A stretch of 64,000 bases of DNA from positions 1,364,001-1,428,000 of the forward strand of contig NZ_CP032286.1 in NCBI RefSeq assembly GCF_002165305.2. Direction: 5' to 3'. Numbering within the stretch: the stretch's first letter is position 1; the number at the start of each line of letters is the position of its first letter. The notes below the pieces were generated by a model. That model was not told the origin of the DNA. It did no database searches and saw nothing but the letters and a program-made list of their open reading frames with translations. Source of the DNA: Acinetobacter sp. WCHA55. GTDB lineage: Bacteria > Pseudomonadota > Gammaproteobacteria > Pseudomonadales > Moraxellaceae. This document shows, in pieces, positions 35,305-44,832 of this stretch. Both the position numbers and the translations under genes were made by a program.

Positions 35305-35327
35305 AACCACCTTCGGGTGGTTTTTTA
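35305..35327 (+). terminator. Terminator
   Basis: AACCACC/GGTGGTT with TTCG loop and T run. The following 35330-35512 has no gene. Confidence 0.85.
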
Positions 35328-35512
35328 ATGGATAATTTAGATTTAATTCAATAATTTAGAATAAAAAGTAAAATAGGTCACAATAAATTTCAATTATTGA
35401 GTTTAACAACTTTAAATCATTCGCAAAAATCAATCGTTCTCAGTATTGTGTTTTTATAAAGTTACTCTTAATTTAGCGGCTCCTCCATTCTTCTTTATTT
35501 TGGGAGGGTAAA

Positions 35513-35698
35513 ATGAAAGAAAAACTTGGTCTTTTTATCTTTTATACCCTGATTTTATTTGGAATTATTGTGCTAACCGTAGCATTTTTTAAATTTGATC
35601 TTTTATTGTTTATTATTAGTTTTTTCTTGGTTGTATGTGCACTTTTATTGAAGTATGAGTTTAAATTGCCAATCATCTTTTGGAAAAAAATGGAATAA
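35513..35698 (+). CDS. Small two-pass membrane protein
   Basis: 61 residues with two hydrophobic helices (about 7-25 and 28-46). GGGAGG lies upstream of ATG and a terminator follows. It could be a superinfection-exclusion peptide, but nothing identifies it. Confidence 0.6.
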   Translation: MKEKLGLFIFYTLILFGIIVLTVAFFKFDLLLFIISFFLVVCALLLKYEFKLPIIFWKKME

Positions 35699-35712
35699 CA
35701 TGTTAAGAGTTA

Positions 35713-35748
35713 AAAAAACCGCATTAATCGTAATTAGTGCGGTTTTTT
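35713..35748 (+). terminator. Terminator
   Basis: AAAACCGCATTAAT pairs with ATTAGTGCGGTTTT, followed by T residues. Confidence 0.85.
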
Positions 35749-35762
35749 AATGGGCGCAAATT

Positions 35763-36239
35763 ATGAACGCAGACGACTACTTCTGGAAAACTAAAAAACG
35801 TCCGCCTAAGTCCAAATCACGTTCTAAACCCCTACCAAAAGCCAAAGAAGCATACTTAGAAGCAGAAGAAGAATTTGAACATGCTTTAGGCGTACTAGGC
35901 ATCAAGTATGAAAAGACATTTCAATTTAAATCTACCAAGCATTGGCGTTTTGATTTCCATTTAATTGAACATCGAATATTAGTTGAGATTTCAGGTGGTC
36001 CTTGGTCTGGTGGACGTGGCGGAAAATTAGCGAATAAGGCTTGGAGTCTAGACCGATACGATGACGCTGCCGAGATGGGATATACCGTTGTTCGTATTGA
36101 GTCGGCCAATCGCTACAAGATTGATGAATTTGGACCATTACAGATTGAATCTAATTTCTCATCGCAATGGCTGAAAAACTTAAAGAGACAGATATTCAAT
36201 GGAACGGATCAGACCATTCCCACCGACGGATCTCATTGA
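35763..36239 (+). CDS. PD-(D/E)XK nuclease-like protein, copy 2
   Basis: 158 residues, clearly related to the protein at 32469: FQFKSTKHWRFDFHL, ILVEISGGPWSGGR and AEMGYTVVRI align with its FQFHPTRKWRADFHL, ILVEVEGGIWSNGR and MMGYQVIRF. A basic N-terminal tail is added. It overlaps the metallopeptidase gene by 41 bp. It sits at the start of the packaging genes, so a DNA-processing or branch-resolving role during packaging is possible. Confidence 0.7.
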   Translation: MNADDYFWKTKKRPPKSKSRSKPLPKAKEAYLEAEEEFEHALGVLGIKYEKTFQFKSTKHWRFDFHLIEHRILVEISGGPWSGGRGGKLANKAWSLDRYDDAAEMGYTVVRIESANRYKIDEFGPLQIESNFSSQWLKNLKRQIFNGTDQTIPTDGSH

Positions 36240-36840
36240 TCAGGCTGAGGAAGAAGAAGCAATTCGCCTTGCACCCGCCGTGGAATTAAAAGAGTGGGTG
36301 ATTAAAAACTACCTAACCCTTGGTGGTCAGCTCCATAATCCAGATCATGACCATATTGCTGAGCTACTACATGATGATGAAACTTTTTTAGCTTTTGCTT
36401 GGGCATCATCTGCATGCCAGTCAAAAAAGCGCATGGTACTGGGGCAATGTGAAAAAGTGATGTTTAACCAAGGTGGATGGAAGAAAGCCCGGCAAGAACA
36501 GCAGATGCGAGACTGGTTTGGTTGTGTACCTGTCTATCTCATCACTGTAGACGCATCATTTTGTGAGCAAGCTTCAGATCATGATTTCTGTGCGCTGATA
36601 GAGCATGAGCTCTACCACATTGGCGTAGAACGTGACCATGATGACGAGATTATTTACAGCGACAATACTGGCTTACCAAAGCATTACTTAGCTGGCCATG
36701 ACGTTGAAGAGTTCTATGGTGTGGTCAAACGTTGGGGTGCAAGCGATAGTGTTAAGCGCTTAGTCGAAATCACAAAGAATGCGCCGTTTGTATCTGATTT
36801 TAATGTGTCTGCGTGTTGTGGGAACTGTGTGATTAATTGA
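36199..36840 (+). CDS. Putative phage metallopeptidase
   Basis: 213 residues with HELYH (HExxH) near residue 136 and downstream H/D residues (GHDVEEFYGV), matching the putative phage metallopeptidase domain found just before terminase genes in many phages. The target is unknown; such proteins may act in anti-defence or head maturation. Confidence 0.78.
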   Translation: MERIRPFPPTDLIDQAEEEEAIRLAPAVELKEWVIKNYLTLGGQLHNPDHDHIAELLHDDETFLAFAWASSACQSKKRMVLGQCEKVMFNQGGWKKARQEQQMRDWFGCVPVYLITVDASFCEQASDHDFCALIEHELYHIGVERDHDDEIIYSDNTGLPKHYLAGHDVEEFYGVVKRWGASDSVKRLVEITKNAPFVSDFNVSACCGNCVIN

Positions 36841-36860
36841 GCTTTAGGGCTCTTTTTTTT
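36839..36860 (+). terminator. Weak terminator-like hairpin before terS
   Basis: GAGC/GCTC around a 6-nt loop followed by a T-rich run at 36853-36860; only 4 bp. Confidence 0.45.
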
Positions 36861-36899
36861 TGGCTATTTAGGTTGACGTAGGTTGACAGGATTGAGGAT

Positions 36900-37376
36900 A
36901 TGGCGGCTCTAAAAAAAGAGGTAAAACTCTTTATAGTTCGATCACTTGCCGTATTTAATACACCCACAGAAACTGTTGAGCTCGTCAACCAAGAATACGG
37001 GATAAAAGTTACTAAACAGCAGTGTGAGAAATACGACCCAACTAAACGGGCAGGTGAGAACTTAAGCGAAGAATTAAGAGTAGATTTTGAAAAGACTCGT
37101 GAAATGTTTTTGGGAAAACCTGAGGCAATACCCATTGCTAATTTAGCGGTACGCATGCAGCGCTATGAAAACCTGTTTCAGAAATATTGTAAAAACCGAG
37201 TAGCTGCTACTAGTATTCTTAGACAGGCAGCAGAAGACATGGGTGGTAAATATACCAATAAGCAAGAAATTACAGGCGCTGGTGGTGGCCCATTGCAGAG
37301 TGAAAACGTCACTCCAGTGACCGCTACTGATGAGCAAATAAGGCAGGCAATAAATGAACTCGAGAGTGAATATTGA
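36900..37376 (+). CDS. Terminase small subunit, DUF2280 type
   Basis: 158 residues. The start ALKKEVKLFIVRSLAVFNTPTETVELV and the KVTKQQCEKYDPTK segment match DUF2280, which recognises the packaging site. It overlaps terL by 23 bp. Confidence 0.85.
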   Translation: MAALKKEVKLFIVRSLAVFNTPTETVELVNQEYGIKVTKQQCEKYDPTKRAGENLSEELRVDFEKTREMFLGKPEAIPIANLAVRMQRYENLFQKYCKNRVAATSILRQAAEDMGGKYTNKQEITGAGGGPLQSENVTPVTATDEQIRQAINELESEY

Positions 37377-38916
37377 TCCTGTAAAACTCAAAGCAAAGCG
37401 CATGAAGTGCGAGGATGAGCATTTATTTTTTACACGTGCATTCTTCAAACCCCGCATGGGCTTTAAGTTCTCAGTCAATTGGCACCATGAGTACATGGCT
37501 TGGGCGATTGATGAGGTTATTGCTGGGCGGATTGAAAACCTCGTAATTAATGTCCCTCCTGGTTCAGGTAAAACTGAGCTGCTGACCAATTTGATCCCGC
37601 GCGGTATTGCACGGAACCAACGTTCAAGATTCTTATATTTGTCATTCTCTCAGTCACTTGTTGAGGATGTCTCATCTGCAGCGCGAAACATCGTTAAATC
37701 GGCAGATTTTCAAGGCTTATGGCCAGTGAAGATCTCGACTAATACCGATGCTAAGGCCAGTTGGAAAACGACTGTAGATGGTTATGAAGCTGGGCATGTT
37801 TATTCTGCTTCAATGGGTGGTCAGGTTACGGGTCGCCGTGCAGGTACATTGGCTGATAATGGGTTCACAGGTGCAATCATCCTAGACGATCCGCTCAAGC
37901 CTGAGGATGCATTTAGCAAGACGGCACGTAACAAGGCTAATCGTAAAATCCTAAACACAGTCAACTCCCGTAAGGCAAAGTCATCAACACCGATTATTTT
38001 GATCATGCAGCGCTTACACGTTGAGGATCCGACTAACTTTGTGATGACAGGAAACGTACCAGGTAAATGGCATCAGATCTCTATACCAGCATTGATTGAT
38101 GATGATTACATCGAGCGTTTACCTGAGCACATTCGCAAGAAAGTGCCTTTAGATGTTGAGCGCGATGAAAAGGGCCGTCAAAGCTATTGGCCACTGAAAG
38201 AATCATTGCAGTCATTACTGCAGTTGGAGAAAGGTGGGCAGGACAAAGACGGTGCTACGGTGTCACGTTACACATTCAGCAGCCAGTATCAGCAGGAGCC
38301 TAAAAAGCTCGGTGGTGATCTGATCAAGGCTGAATGGTTTGGTGAATATCACGAATTACCAGAGCTATTGTGGCGTGCTGTCTTTGTTGATACGGCTCAA
38401 AAGATCAAAGAGCAAAACGACTTCACTGTATTCACACTTGTAGGTATGGGGGTGGATGGGAAGCTGTATGTCATTGATATTTTGCGTGGGAAATGGGAAG
38501 CGCCAAAAATGAATGAAATGGCCAAGCAATTCATTGATAAGCACAAGACTTACGACTGGAGAACTAAGCCTATTCGATACATGAAAGTTGAAGATAAGGC
38601 TCATGGTACCCAACTGGTTCAAGGTTGGCAAAAGTATGGCGGTATCCCAATCATTCCTGTACAGCGTGAGAAAGATAAGCTCACACGCTTTATGGATGTT
38701 GCACCACATATTGAGAACAACTTTGAAGTCTACCCGGAGAACCAAAATCGATTTTTGATGTTGCCACGTGAAGCCATCTGGAAGCAGGAATTTTTAGATG
38801 AGTGCGAGGCTTTCACGGCACAGATGACACATGATCATGATGACCAGGTTGATACCTTAATTGATGCCATTGAAGAGGCAGTTCTGATTGCAAATTACAG
38901 CCCACCAGCTGCATAG
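37354..38916 (+). CDS. Terminase large subunit
   Basis: The 520-residue packaging motor. Walker A VPPGSGKTELL is near residue 67 and Walker B IILDDP near 174; the nuclease domain starts FVDTAQK near 343 and includes DHDDQVDTLIDA at the C-terminus. It works with the DUF2280 small subunit and the portal encoded next. Confidence 0.93.
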   Translation: MNSRVNIDPVKLKAKRMKCEDEHLFFTRAFFKPRMGFKFSVNWHHEYMAWAIDEVIAGRIENLVINVPPGSGKTELLTNLIPRGIARNQRSRFLYLSFSQSLVEDVSSAARNIVKSADFQGLWPVKISTNTDAKASWKTTVDGYEAGHVYSASMGGQVTGRRAGTLADNGFTGAIILDDPLKPEDAFSKTARNKANRKILNTVNSRKAKSSTPIILIMQRLHVEDPTNFVMTGNVPGKWHQISIPALIDDDYIERLPEHIRKKVPLDVERDEKGRQSYWPLKESLQSLLQLEKGGQDKDGATVSRYTFSSQYQQEPKKLGGDLIKAEWFGEYHELPELLWRAVFVDTAQKIKEQNDFTVFTLVGMGVDGKLYVIDILRGKWEAPKMNEMAKQFIDKHKTYDWRTKPIRYMKVEDKAHGTQLVQGWQKYGGIPIIPVQREKDKLTRFMDVAPHIENNFEVYPENQNRFLMLPREAIWKQEFLDECEAFTAQMTHDHDDQVDTLIDAIEEAVLIANYSPPAA

Positions 38917-38924
38917 GTAAATTT

Positions 38925-40412
38925 ATGGCCAAGAAGAAACCAAACAAATCTAAATCTGAAAGTAAGCCTGAATCTGGTGGATTGTTTTTACATGAAGCTG
39001 AATTAGCGCTGATTAATTATCTGACCAAGATGCCTGATGGTGATGAAGTACTGCGTAAAGCAGGAATAACCCGTCACCGACTTAAAGTCATGATGTATGA
39101 CGATGAAATTTATCAGTGTGTTGAAAAGCGACAGGATAAGCTTGAATCAGCGCCGTGGCGATTGGAGCCAGCCGATACAACAGCAGCTCAGATCCTGAAT
39201 GATCATTTGCGAGAATGGTGGTCAGATATCGTTCTAGGTGCTCAAAATGCTCGTTGGTATGGCTATTCGGTATTAGAGGCTGTTTATAACGAGAATGCAT
39301 TACACGTGAACGGCGATACCATTACACCGTTTATAGGTCTTGAGTGGATTGGTGAAAAGCCAATGCAGTGGTATGAGCCTAAGAATGATGGTCGTTTAAT
39401 CTTATTACAGAACTTCAGCAAGTCTCGCCTCGATGAGGAGTGCAATCAGCATTTCAAGCACTTCTTAACAAGATGTAAACCCACATATGAAAACCCATAT
39501 GGTGAAGCCTTGTTAAGCCGACTTTATTGGGTTTGGTTCTTTAAGAACAATGGCTTCAAAATGTGGGCCAAGTTTGTTGAGCAGTTTGGTATGCCTATGC
39601 TCGTGGGTAAGTCATCTATTGGTAAGAATGATGACATGCGAGATGCATTACTCCGTGCTCATGCAAGCCGTGTTTTGGCAGTAAGTGCATCGGATACCAT
39701 CGAAGTTACTGCATCAGGTGTCAACTCGGGGAATGCAAGCGGGACATACGATACATTCGACAAGAACTTAGAGCGTCGCATTCAAAAGGTTGTCTTGGGA
39801 CAGACCTTGACCAGTGGGACGGATGGATCGGGTAGTCGTGCACTAGGCGATGTACATATGGAAGTGCAAAACAGCAAATATAAAGCTGATATCCGCATGA
39901 TCTTGCCGACCATTCAAGCAATTCTAAATGCTTTGTGCGATTTAAATAGATGGGAACGTCATCGAATCATTATTGGTGAGGAAAAGTCACTTGAAGGCCC
40001 TAAGGCAGATCGTGACGTAAAGTTAAAGAGTGCCGGTGCAAATTTCACCCCTCAATATTTCCAGCGTGAATATGGATTAGAGGAGGGTGATATTGCTGAA
40101 CCTACTCAAATCCTACCTAAGCAATTCACCGCACTACCTCATCAAGCATTCAGCTTTAAGACATCTGTTCAAAAGCAGTCACCTGAACAGCAGGAAGTGG
40201 ATGAACTGACAGATGCTCAAGATGATCTTGAGCTATTGAATCAGGATCAGATTAAGCAATTGGTGGCTGAATCGACCGATCCACAAGATCTAGCAAGCAA
40301 TTTAATGCAACTCATCCCCATGGCGTCCAAGGCCCAATTCAAAGCGAATTTAGATCAAGCTTTGTATGCAGGGGATGTTTTGGGGTATGTGACGGCACAA
40401 GGTGGGAAGTGA
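38925..40412 (+). CDS. Portal protein, DUF935 (Mu gp29-like)
   Basis: 495 residues. RQDKLESAPWRLEP and the KMWAKFVEQFGMPMLVGK core are characteristic of DUF935 portals of Mu-like phages. An acidic, glutamine-rich C-terminus follows. It forms the dodecameric gate at the capsid vertex. Confidence 0.88.
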   Translation: MAKKKPNKSKSESKPESGGLFLHEAELALINYLTKMPDGDEVLRKAGITRHRLKVMMYDDEIYQCVEKRQDKLESAPWRLEPADTTAAQILNDHLREWWSDIVLGAQNARWYGYSVLEAVYNENALHVNGDTITPFIGLEWIGEKPMQWYEPKNDGRLILLQNFSKSRLDEECNQHFKHFLTRCKPTYENPYGEALLSRLYWVWFFKNNGFKMWAKFVEQFGMPMLVGKSSIGKNDDMRDALLRAHASRVLAVSASDTIEVTASGVNSGNASGTYDTFDKNLERRIQKVVLGQTLTSGTDGSGSRALGDVHMEVQNSKYKADIRMILPTIQAILNALCDLNRWERHRIIIGEEKSLEGPKADRDVKLKSAGANFTPQYFQREYGLEEGDIAEPTQILPKQFTALPHQAFSFKTSVQKQSPEQQEVDELTDAQDDLELLNQDQIKQLVAESTDPQDLASNLMQLIPMASKAQFKANLDQALYAGDVLGYVTAQGGK

Positions 40413-40597
40413 TGGATGATATTCAAAAAGAATACGACGAGTTTGAAGCTTTCATGAAAGAACACTCGAGTATGGAGTTTAGTGAGTTTGATCAATATAA
40501 GCGGAAGAAGTTAGGCCATTATTTTGATCAACGTGATAACTATTTCAAACTGTGGTTTGTAGCTAAGAGTGTATATCAGGCTGAAAGTGAGAAGTAG
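40412..40597 (+). CDS. Small acidic phage protein
   Basis: 61 residues, overlapping the portal stop (TGATG). Charged and helical, no family recognised. It lies between the portal and the Mu-F-like gene. Confidence 0.6.
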   Translation: MDDIQKEYDEFEAFMKEHSSMEFSEFDQYKRKKLGHYFDQRDNYFKLWFVAKSVYQAESEK

Positions 40598-40599
40598 CA

Positions 40600-41805
40600 A
40601 TGCAACCAGTCACGTTTCTTGAAGCACTGCAGTATGCGCATAGTAAGAAGGTGGTACTGCCTGATGAGTTTTACTCAATGGATCTTAAGACGCGGCAAAT
40701 GGCGACTACGGTTAGCTTCTTGTCGAGTCTTGAACAAGCTGAGTCTGTGATTAAATCACTGAATAAAACCTTAGCATCGGGCGGCACCTTTAACGATTTT
40801 CAGAAGCGTGTAGCTGAGTCTGAAATTATTTTACCCAAGCATTACCTGGACAACGTATTCCGTACCAACATCCAAAGTTCGTATGGTCATGGGCGTTGGC
40901 AGCAACAGCAACGGAATAAAGATAAACGTCAGTATCTGATGTATTCGGCTATCAATGACTCACGTGTGCGTCCTGCACACTTAGCATTGAATCGAATTGT
41001 GCTGCCGATTGATCATCCATTTTGGCTAACGCATTACCCCCCATTAGGTTTTCGTTGTCGCTGTACTGTCATCGCGCTTACTGAGAAACAGGCGCTTAAA
41101 TACGGCATTACACCTGATGATAAGTTGCCCGAAGTTGCAGAGGAATTGGATTGGAGTTCACATCCTTTGCAATTTGGAGAGTTTGAAGCATTGGTGGATC
41201 AGAAGATTTCGAGGTCTTTACTAGATAAGGAATATCTATTAGAGCAGAAAGAGGCAATTAAAGCCGAATGGACTGCATCTAAAAAGCTCACCAGTCTGTT
41301 AGCCCCGATGGATGATAAATCGAGAGAGTTATTCAACACGGTGGGTAATACGGTTATTCCTTTAGATCCAACCATCAGACCAAGTGCGATTAAGACTTTC
41401 TTGGATTATGTGCAGGGCAATGATGCAGCGCTTACGGGATATTTGAATCAGCCATCAATTAGCTTGGCTGAGGATGTTCTTAAGCAGTGGCTCAGACAAG
41501 ACATGCAAGCCTTGAGCGCCGTGGCGAGTAATTCAGCTGCAATCGTGACAGGTGGAGTGACCTTGCAGCATGTAGTCGCTTATGAGGTTGGGCAAACCAT
41601 TCAATTTAATTCGCCATTACTGTTGGCTGAAAATGCTTCCGATGTGGTGTTGCAAATTGAGAATGCGAAAGGTCTAGGTATTGATCTTGAGAAACTAAAT
41701 GCTGGTCATGGCGTATTAATGCCAATAGGTTTGTCATTTGAAGTGGTTTCGATTGAAGCGCTGAATGGCAAGATGATTTACACACTTAAAGCATTGGTGA
41801 ATTAA
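40600..41805 (+). CDS. Phage head morphogenesis protein, Mu F/SPP1 gp7-like
   Basis: 401 residues. The Mu-F domain signature is at about residues 105-165: RVRPAHLALNRIVLPIDHPFW and PPLGFRCRCTVIAL. Minor head protein that joins the capsid around the portal. Confidence 0.87.
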   Translation: MQPVTFLEALQYAHSKKVVLPDEFYSMDLKTRQMATTVSFLSSLEQAESVIKSLNKTLASGGTFNDFQKRVAESEIILPKHYLDNVFRTNIQSSYGHGRWQQQQRNKDKRQYLMYSAINDSRVRPAHLALNRIVLPIDHPFWLTHYPPLGFRCRCTVIALTEKQALKYGITPDDKLPEVAEELDWSSHPLQFGEFEALVDQKISRSLLDKEYLLEQKEAIKAEWTASKKLTSLLAPMDDKSRELFNTVGNTVIPLDPTIRPSAIKTFLDYVQGNDAALTGYLNQPSISLAEDVLKQWLRQDMQALSAVASNSAAIVTGGVTLQHVVAYEVGQTIQFNSPLLLAENASDVVLQIENAKGLGIDLEKLNAGHGVLMPIGLSFEVVSIEALNGKMIYTLKALVN

Positions 41806-41975
41806 TGACTAAAAAATGTGAATCGTGTCGACGTGGTTTGGATGGTCGAAATGGTAATGGTTATTCGCCGTGTGGCTGCGAGAAAAAAGTAGTTGTGATT
41901 GGTAGCCCATCGAGAGTGAATAATCTTGTACGAGCCATGTGCTGCGCTCTATCGCGACCACCAAAGAAACCATGA
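41805..41975 (+). CDS. 56-residue cysteine-rich phage protein
   Basis: Begins at an ATG overlapping the previous stop. Cysteines C5, C8, C23 and C25 form a likely zinc site (CESCRRG ... SPCGC), with two more at C46-C47. Comparable Com-type zinc fingers regulate translation in Mu, but this one cannot be assigned. Confidence 0.55.
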   Translation: MTKKCESCRRGLDGRNGNGYSPCGCEKKVVVIGSPSRVNNLVRAMCCALSRPPKKP

Positions 41976-41992
41976 GTCAAAATTAACTGAAG

Positions 41993-42013
41993 CCGCCTAA
42001 TGGGCGGTTTTTT
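41993..42013 (+). terminator. Intra-operon terminator before the protease/scaffold gene
   Basis: CCGCC/GGCGG stem with T run directly before the next ribosome-binding site. Confidence 0.8.
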
Positions 42014-42028
42014 TATGGAGCATGAAAA

Positions 42029-42997
42029 ATGCCTGAACTTAATGAAGAGCAGGGCAAGTACCTATTCTCACTATCCGCCGTGGACATTGTTCCTCAGGTT
42101 GAAGGTGATAAGAAGCGAACCTTTAAAGGCACGGCTTACGGAGGTGGTCGTGTTGATGGTCACTGGTTCTGGGGGCGAAATGGTGTTGTTTTCGATCTTG
42201 AAGGAATTGAGATTCCAACGCCAACCCCTTTACTAGAAGAGCACTTCAGTACCAGTCGTGTCGGTGTAGTGAAGGAAGTTGGTATCAATCAAAACATCAC
42301 TGTGACTGGTGACTTTCTCCGCAATGCGAAAGCACGTGAAGTCGTGGATGACGCAGATGATGGTTATCCCTTTCAAATGTCCATGTTCATTGATCCTGGT
42401 TCTGTTGAGGAAGTGGGGCAAGGGGTAAACGTTGTTGTAAATGGACAAACCTTCACTGGACCAGTCGCGGTATTTCGAAACAACCGCATCCGTGAATTTA
42501 CGATCTGCTCAACAGGTGCGGATCGAACAACGTCGGTAAATGCATTCTCAGCAAAACCCGGTACAACAAATCAACCCACAGAGGACACAGACGTGACCGA
42601 ATTAGAAAAGGCGCAAGCCCGTATCCAAGAGCTGGAGACTAAAAACTCTGAGCTTGAAGCCCAAAACAAGCAGTTTGCAGCAGCAAAGCGTGAAGCTGAA
42701 ATTACAGCTTTAGGTAAAGATCTTGGCAAGGAATTTAGTGCGGACGATATTACCGAGATGAAGGCATTAGATGATTCCGCATTTGCATTTTCAGAGAAAC
42801 AACTCCGTCAATTCTCAGCAGGTAATCAACCACCAGCTGGTCAACAACAGCAGAACACTACTGTTGCGCCACATCTTGCACATTTATTCACTCACCAAGC
42901 TACAGGTGGTCAGGGTGGGCAAGGGCAAGGTGGTAATCAAGGTTCAGCACTAGATCAGGCTTTCCAAAAATTCGCAGCCTCTCAGGAGCAAAAATAA
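42029..42997 (+). CDS. Prohead protease/scaffold protein
   Basis: 322 residues. The N-terminal half resembles Mu I-type head proteases (EEHFSTSRVGVV ... REFTICSTGADRTT). A coiled coil (about 190-225) and a glutamine/glycine-rich tail fit a scaffold fused to the protease. It precedes decoration and capsid genes. Confidence 0.75.
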   Translation: MPELNEEQGKYLFSLSAVDIVPQVEGDKKRTFKGTAYGGGRVDGHWFWGRNGVVFDLEGIEIPTPTPLLEEHFSTSRVGVVKEVGINQNITVTGDFLRNAKAREVVDDADDGYPFQMSMFIDPGSVEEVGQGVNVVVNGQTFTGPVAVFRNNRIREFTICSTGADRTTSVNAFSAKPGTTNQPTEDTDVTELEKAQARIQELETKNSELEAQNKQFAAAKREAEITALGKDLGKEFSADDITEMKALDDSAFAFSEKQLRQFSAGNQPPAGQQQQNTTVAPHLAHLFTHQATGGQGGQGQGGNQGSALDQAFQKFAASQEQK

Positions 42998-43380
42998 TGG
43001 GAACGATTACTCAAACGATCACATCAGAACAATTGGTCGTCGGAAATAGTGTACGCACTGAAAATGCGAAGGTCACAACCAATACAGCTTATAAACGTGG
43101 TGATTTGCTCCATGTTGATGCAGCTAATGTGGCGAGCCACCCGGTAGTGACAGATGATGTAATTGGTGATTGGAATGCTATCGCTGTCACTGATTTCACA
43201 GCGGAGCAAGCAACCTACCATGCAGCGAATGACCTAGAAATGCCGATCTATGTACAAGGTCCTTTTGATGTGGGTGTGGTTACTGTAAATGGTGTGAAGC
43301 TAACAGCGGGTCAGGTCGATGCTGTTCGTGCACAAGGTTTAAACAACAAAATTGAACTACGTAAAGTAGTGGGGAATTAA
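42997..43380 (+). CDS. Head decoration protein
   Basis: 127 residues, beta-rich, of the lambda D-like class (AYKRGDLLHVDAANVA ... IYVQGPFDVGVVTVNG). Its ATG overlaps the scaffold stop and the capsid gene follows. Confidence 0.78.
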   Translation: MGTITQTITSEQLVVGNSVRTENAKVTTNTAYKRGDLLHVDAANVASHPVVTDDVIGDWNAIAVTDFTAEQATYHAANDLEMPIYVQGPFDVGVVTVNGVKLTAGQVDAVRAQGLNNKIELRKVVGN

Positions 43381-43383
43381 GAC

Positions 43384-44457
43384 ATGGGTCAAATTTTTAC
43401 TTTTCAGGAAGCTCCTGTAGAGCTCCTAGATGTACCACAGTTGGTGTTACTAACGGATACCACACAAAAGGTAGATACCTGGTTAATCGATCGCTTTTTT
43501 CCGCAGCGCGTGTCATATAACAAAAATGTGGTGCCTGTTGGTGAATTGAATACAGCCACTCCGCTTGCTCCATTTGTAACCCCGAATGCTGGTGCTCGAC
43601 CGATTAAAGTTGAAGAATCAGGTCAAGTGCAATTTGTAAAACCAGCTTACTTAAAGCCTATGATGACAGTAACGCCTGCAGATGTTCAAAATGCTGCATT
43701 AGTTACCCAATTGCGTAAACATGGTGTTATTGCAACTGGTTCAAACCGCCTAAGCGATGCTGATCTTCTTTTGATTGACCAAGCGCAAAAGGCCCTATAT
43801 CTGCGTCAGTCTATTGATAACCGAAAACTGCTCATTGCACGTGATGTCTTGTTATATGGTAAGACCACGTTTGCTTCTGCTGATTTCCCAAAATATGAAG
43901 TGGACTACCGTCGTAACCCTGCTTGTAATTTCTCTCCATTAATCAAATGGGGGCAATCAGGCGCAAAAGTCCTAGATGACATGCAGGCGATGATTGATCT
44001 ATCAATTGAACATGGTGGTTCATCGCCAAATATGATTTTGACGAGTTCAAAAGTCTTTAATGCAATGAAACAAGATGCAGAGTTTGTGGCTAAGTTCGTA
44101 GCTCCATATGCAGGTATTAGTGTCCCATTAACACCGACTTTTGATCATAAAGATAAAGCTCAATTCCGTGGTGTGGTGGACAATATTGAAATCTGGACCT
44201 ATGACGTTCAGCACAATATGGATGGTGCAGCAGGTCGCTTCATTCCAGAAGACTTCTTTGGCTTGATTAATGATGCTAATGGTTGGATCGCGCACTGTGC
44301 TATTCAAAACCTAGAGGCATTTGGGCAAGCTCTGGAATTCTTCTTAACCCAAGATCAGAAAAAGAACCCGTCTAGCATTGAGTTGTTAGCCGAATCATCA
44401 CCACTCGCAATCCCTAACAACAAGAACGGTCTTGTTGGTGGTCGTGGGTTTGTTTAA
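43384..44457 (+). CDS. Major capsid protein, gpE family
   Basis: 357 residues. The N-terminus FFPQRVSYNKNVVPVGELN and the PNAGARPIKVEESGQ segment belong to the phage major capsid protein E family (HK97 fold). Confidence 0.9.
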   Translation: MGQIFTFQEAPVELLDVPQLVLLTDTTQKVDTWLIDRFFPQRVSYNKNVVPVGELNTATPLAPFVTPNAGARPIKVEESGQVQFVKPAYLKPMMTVTPADVQNAALVTQLRKHGVIATGSNRLSDADLLLIDQAQKALYLRQSIDNRKLLIARDVLLYGKTTFASADFPKYEVDYRRNPACNFSPLIKWGQSGAKVLDDMQAMIDLSIEHGGSSPNMILTSSKVFNAMKQDAEFVAKFVAPYAGISVPLTPTFDHKDKAQFRGVVDNIEIWTYDVQHNMDGAAGRFIPEDFFGLINDANGWIAHCAIQNLEAFGQALEFFLTQDQKKNPSSIELLAESSPLAIPNNKNGLVGGRGFV

Positions 44458-44467
44458 GGAATAAAGC

Positions 44468-44824
44468 ATGCCAAAGTACATTGCAAAACAGTCCCTCGGT
44501 CATTATCGACCAGGACAAGAAGTCAAAGGGCTTGAAGAAAAACATCTTCAGGCCCTTTTAGTATCTGGAGCTATTGAAGAAGAAAAAGCTCCAGAACAAC
44601 CTAAGGCTGATGGTACTGCTGCTCAGCTTGCAAGCCTTGCTGCAGAAGTGGCAGAGCTGAAGGCAAATGAGGAAATCCTTATTGAGGGTAAGGATAAAGC
44701 CGATGCAGAAGTGGCAGAACTTCAAAAGAAAGTTGAAGGCTTGGAAAAATCACTAGTCACATCTGAAACGGCCTTAAAGAAAGCCACTAGCGAAGCTAAG
44801 AAAGCACCGCCAGCAGATAAATAA
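44468..44824 (+). CDS. Small head protein with coiled coil
   Basis: 118 residues. The first 40 residues form a small domain (KYIAKQSLGHYRPGQEVKGL), and an alanine/glutamate-rich coiled coil fills the rest. The N-terminal domain resembles that of the 59-residue protein at 46299. Probably a head or neck component. Confidence 0.65.
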   Translation: MPKYIAKQSLGHYRPGQEVKGLEEKHLQALLVSGAIEEEKAPEQPKADGTAAQLASLAAEVAELKANEEILIEGKDKADAEVAELQKKVEGLEKSLVTSETALKKATSEAKKAPPADK

Positions 44825-44832
44825 GGTGATCT

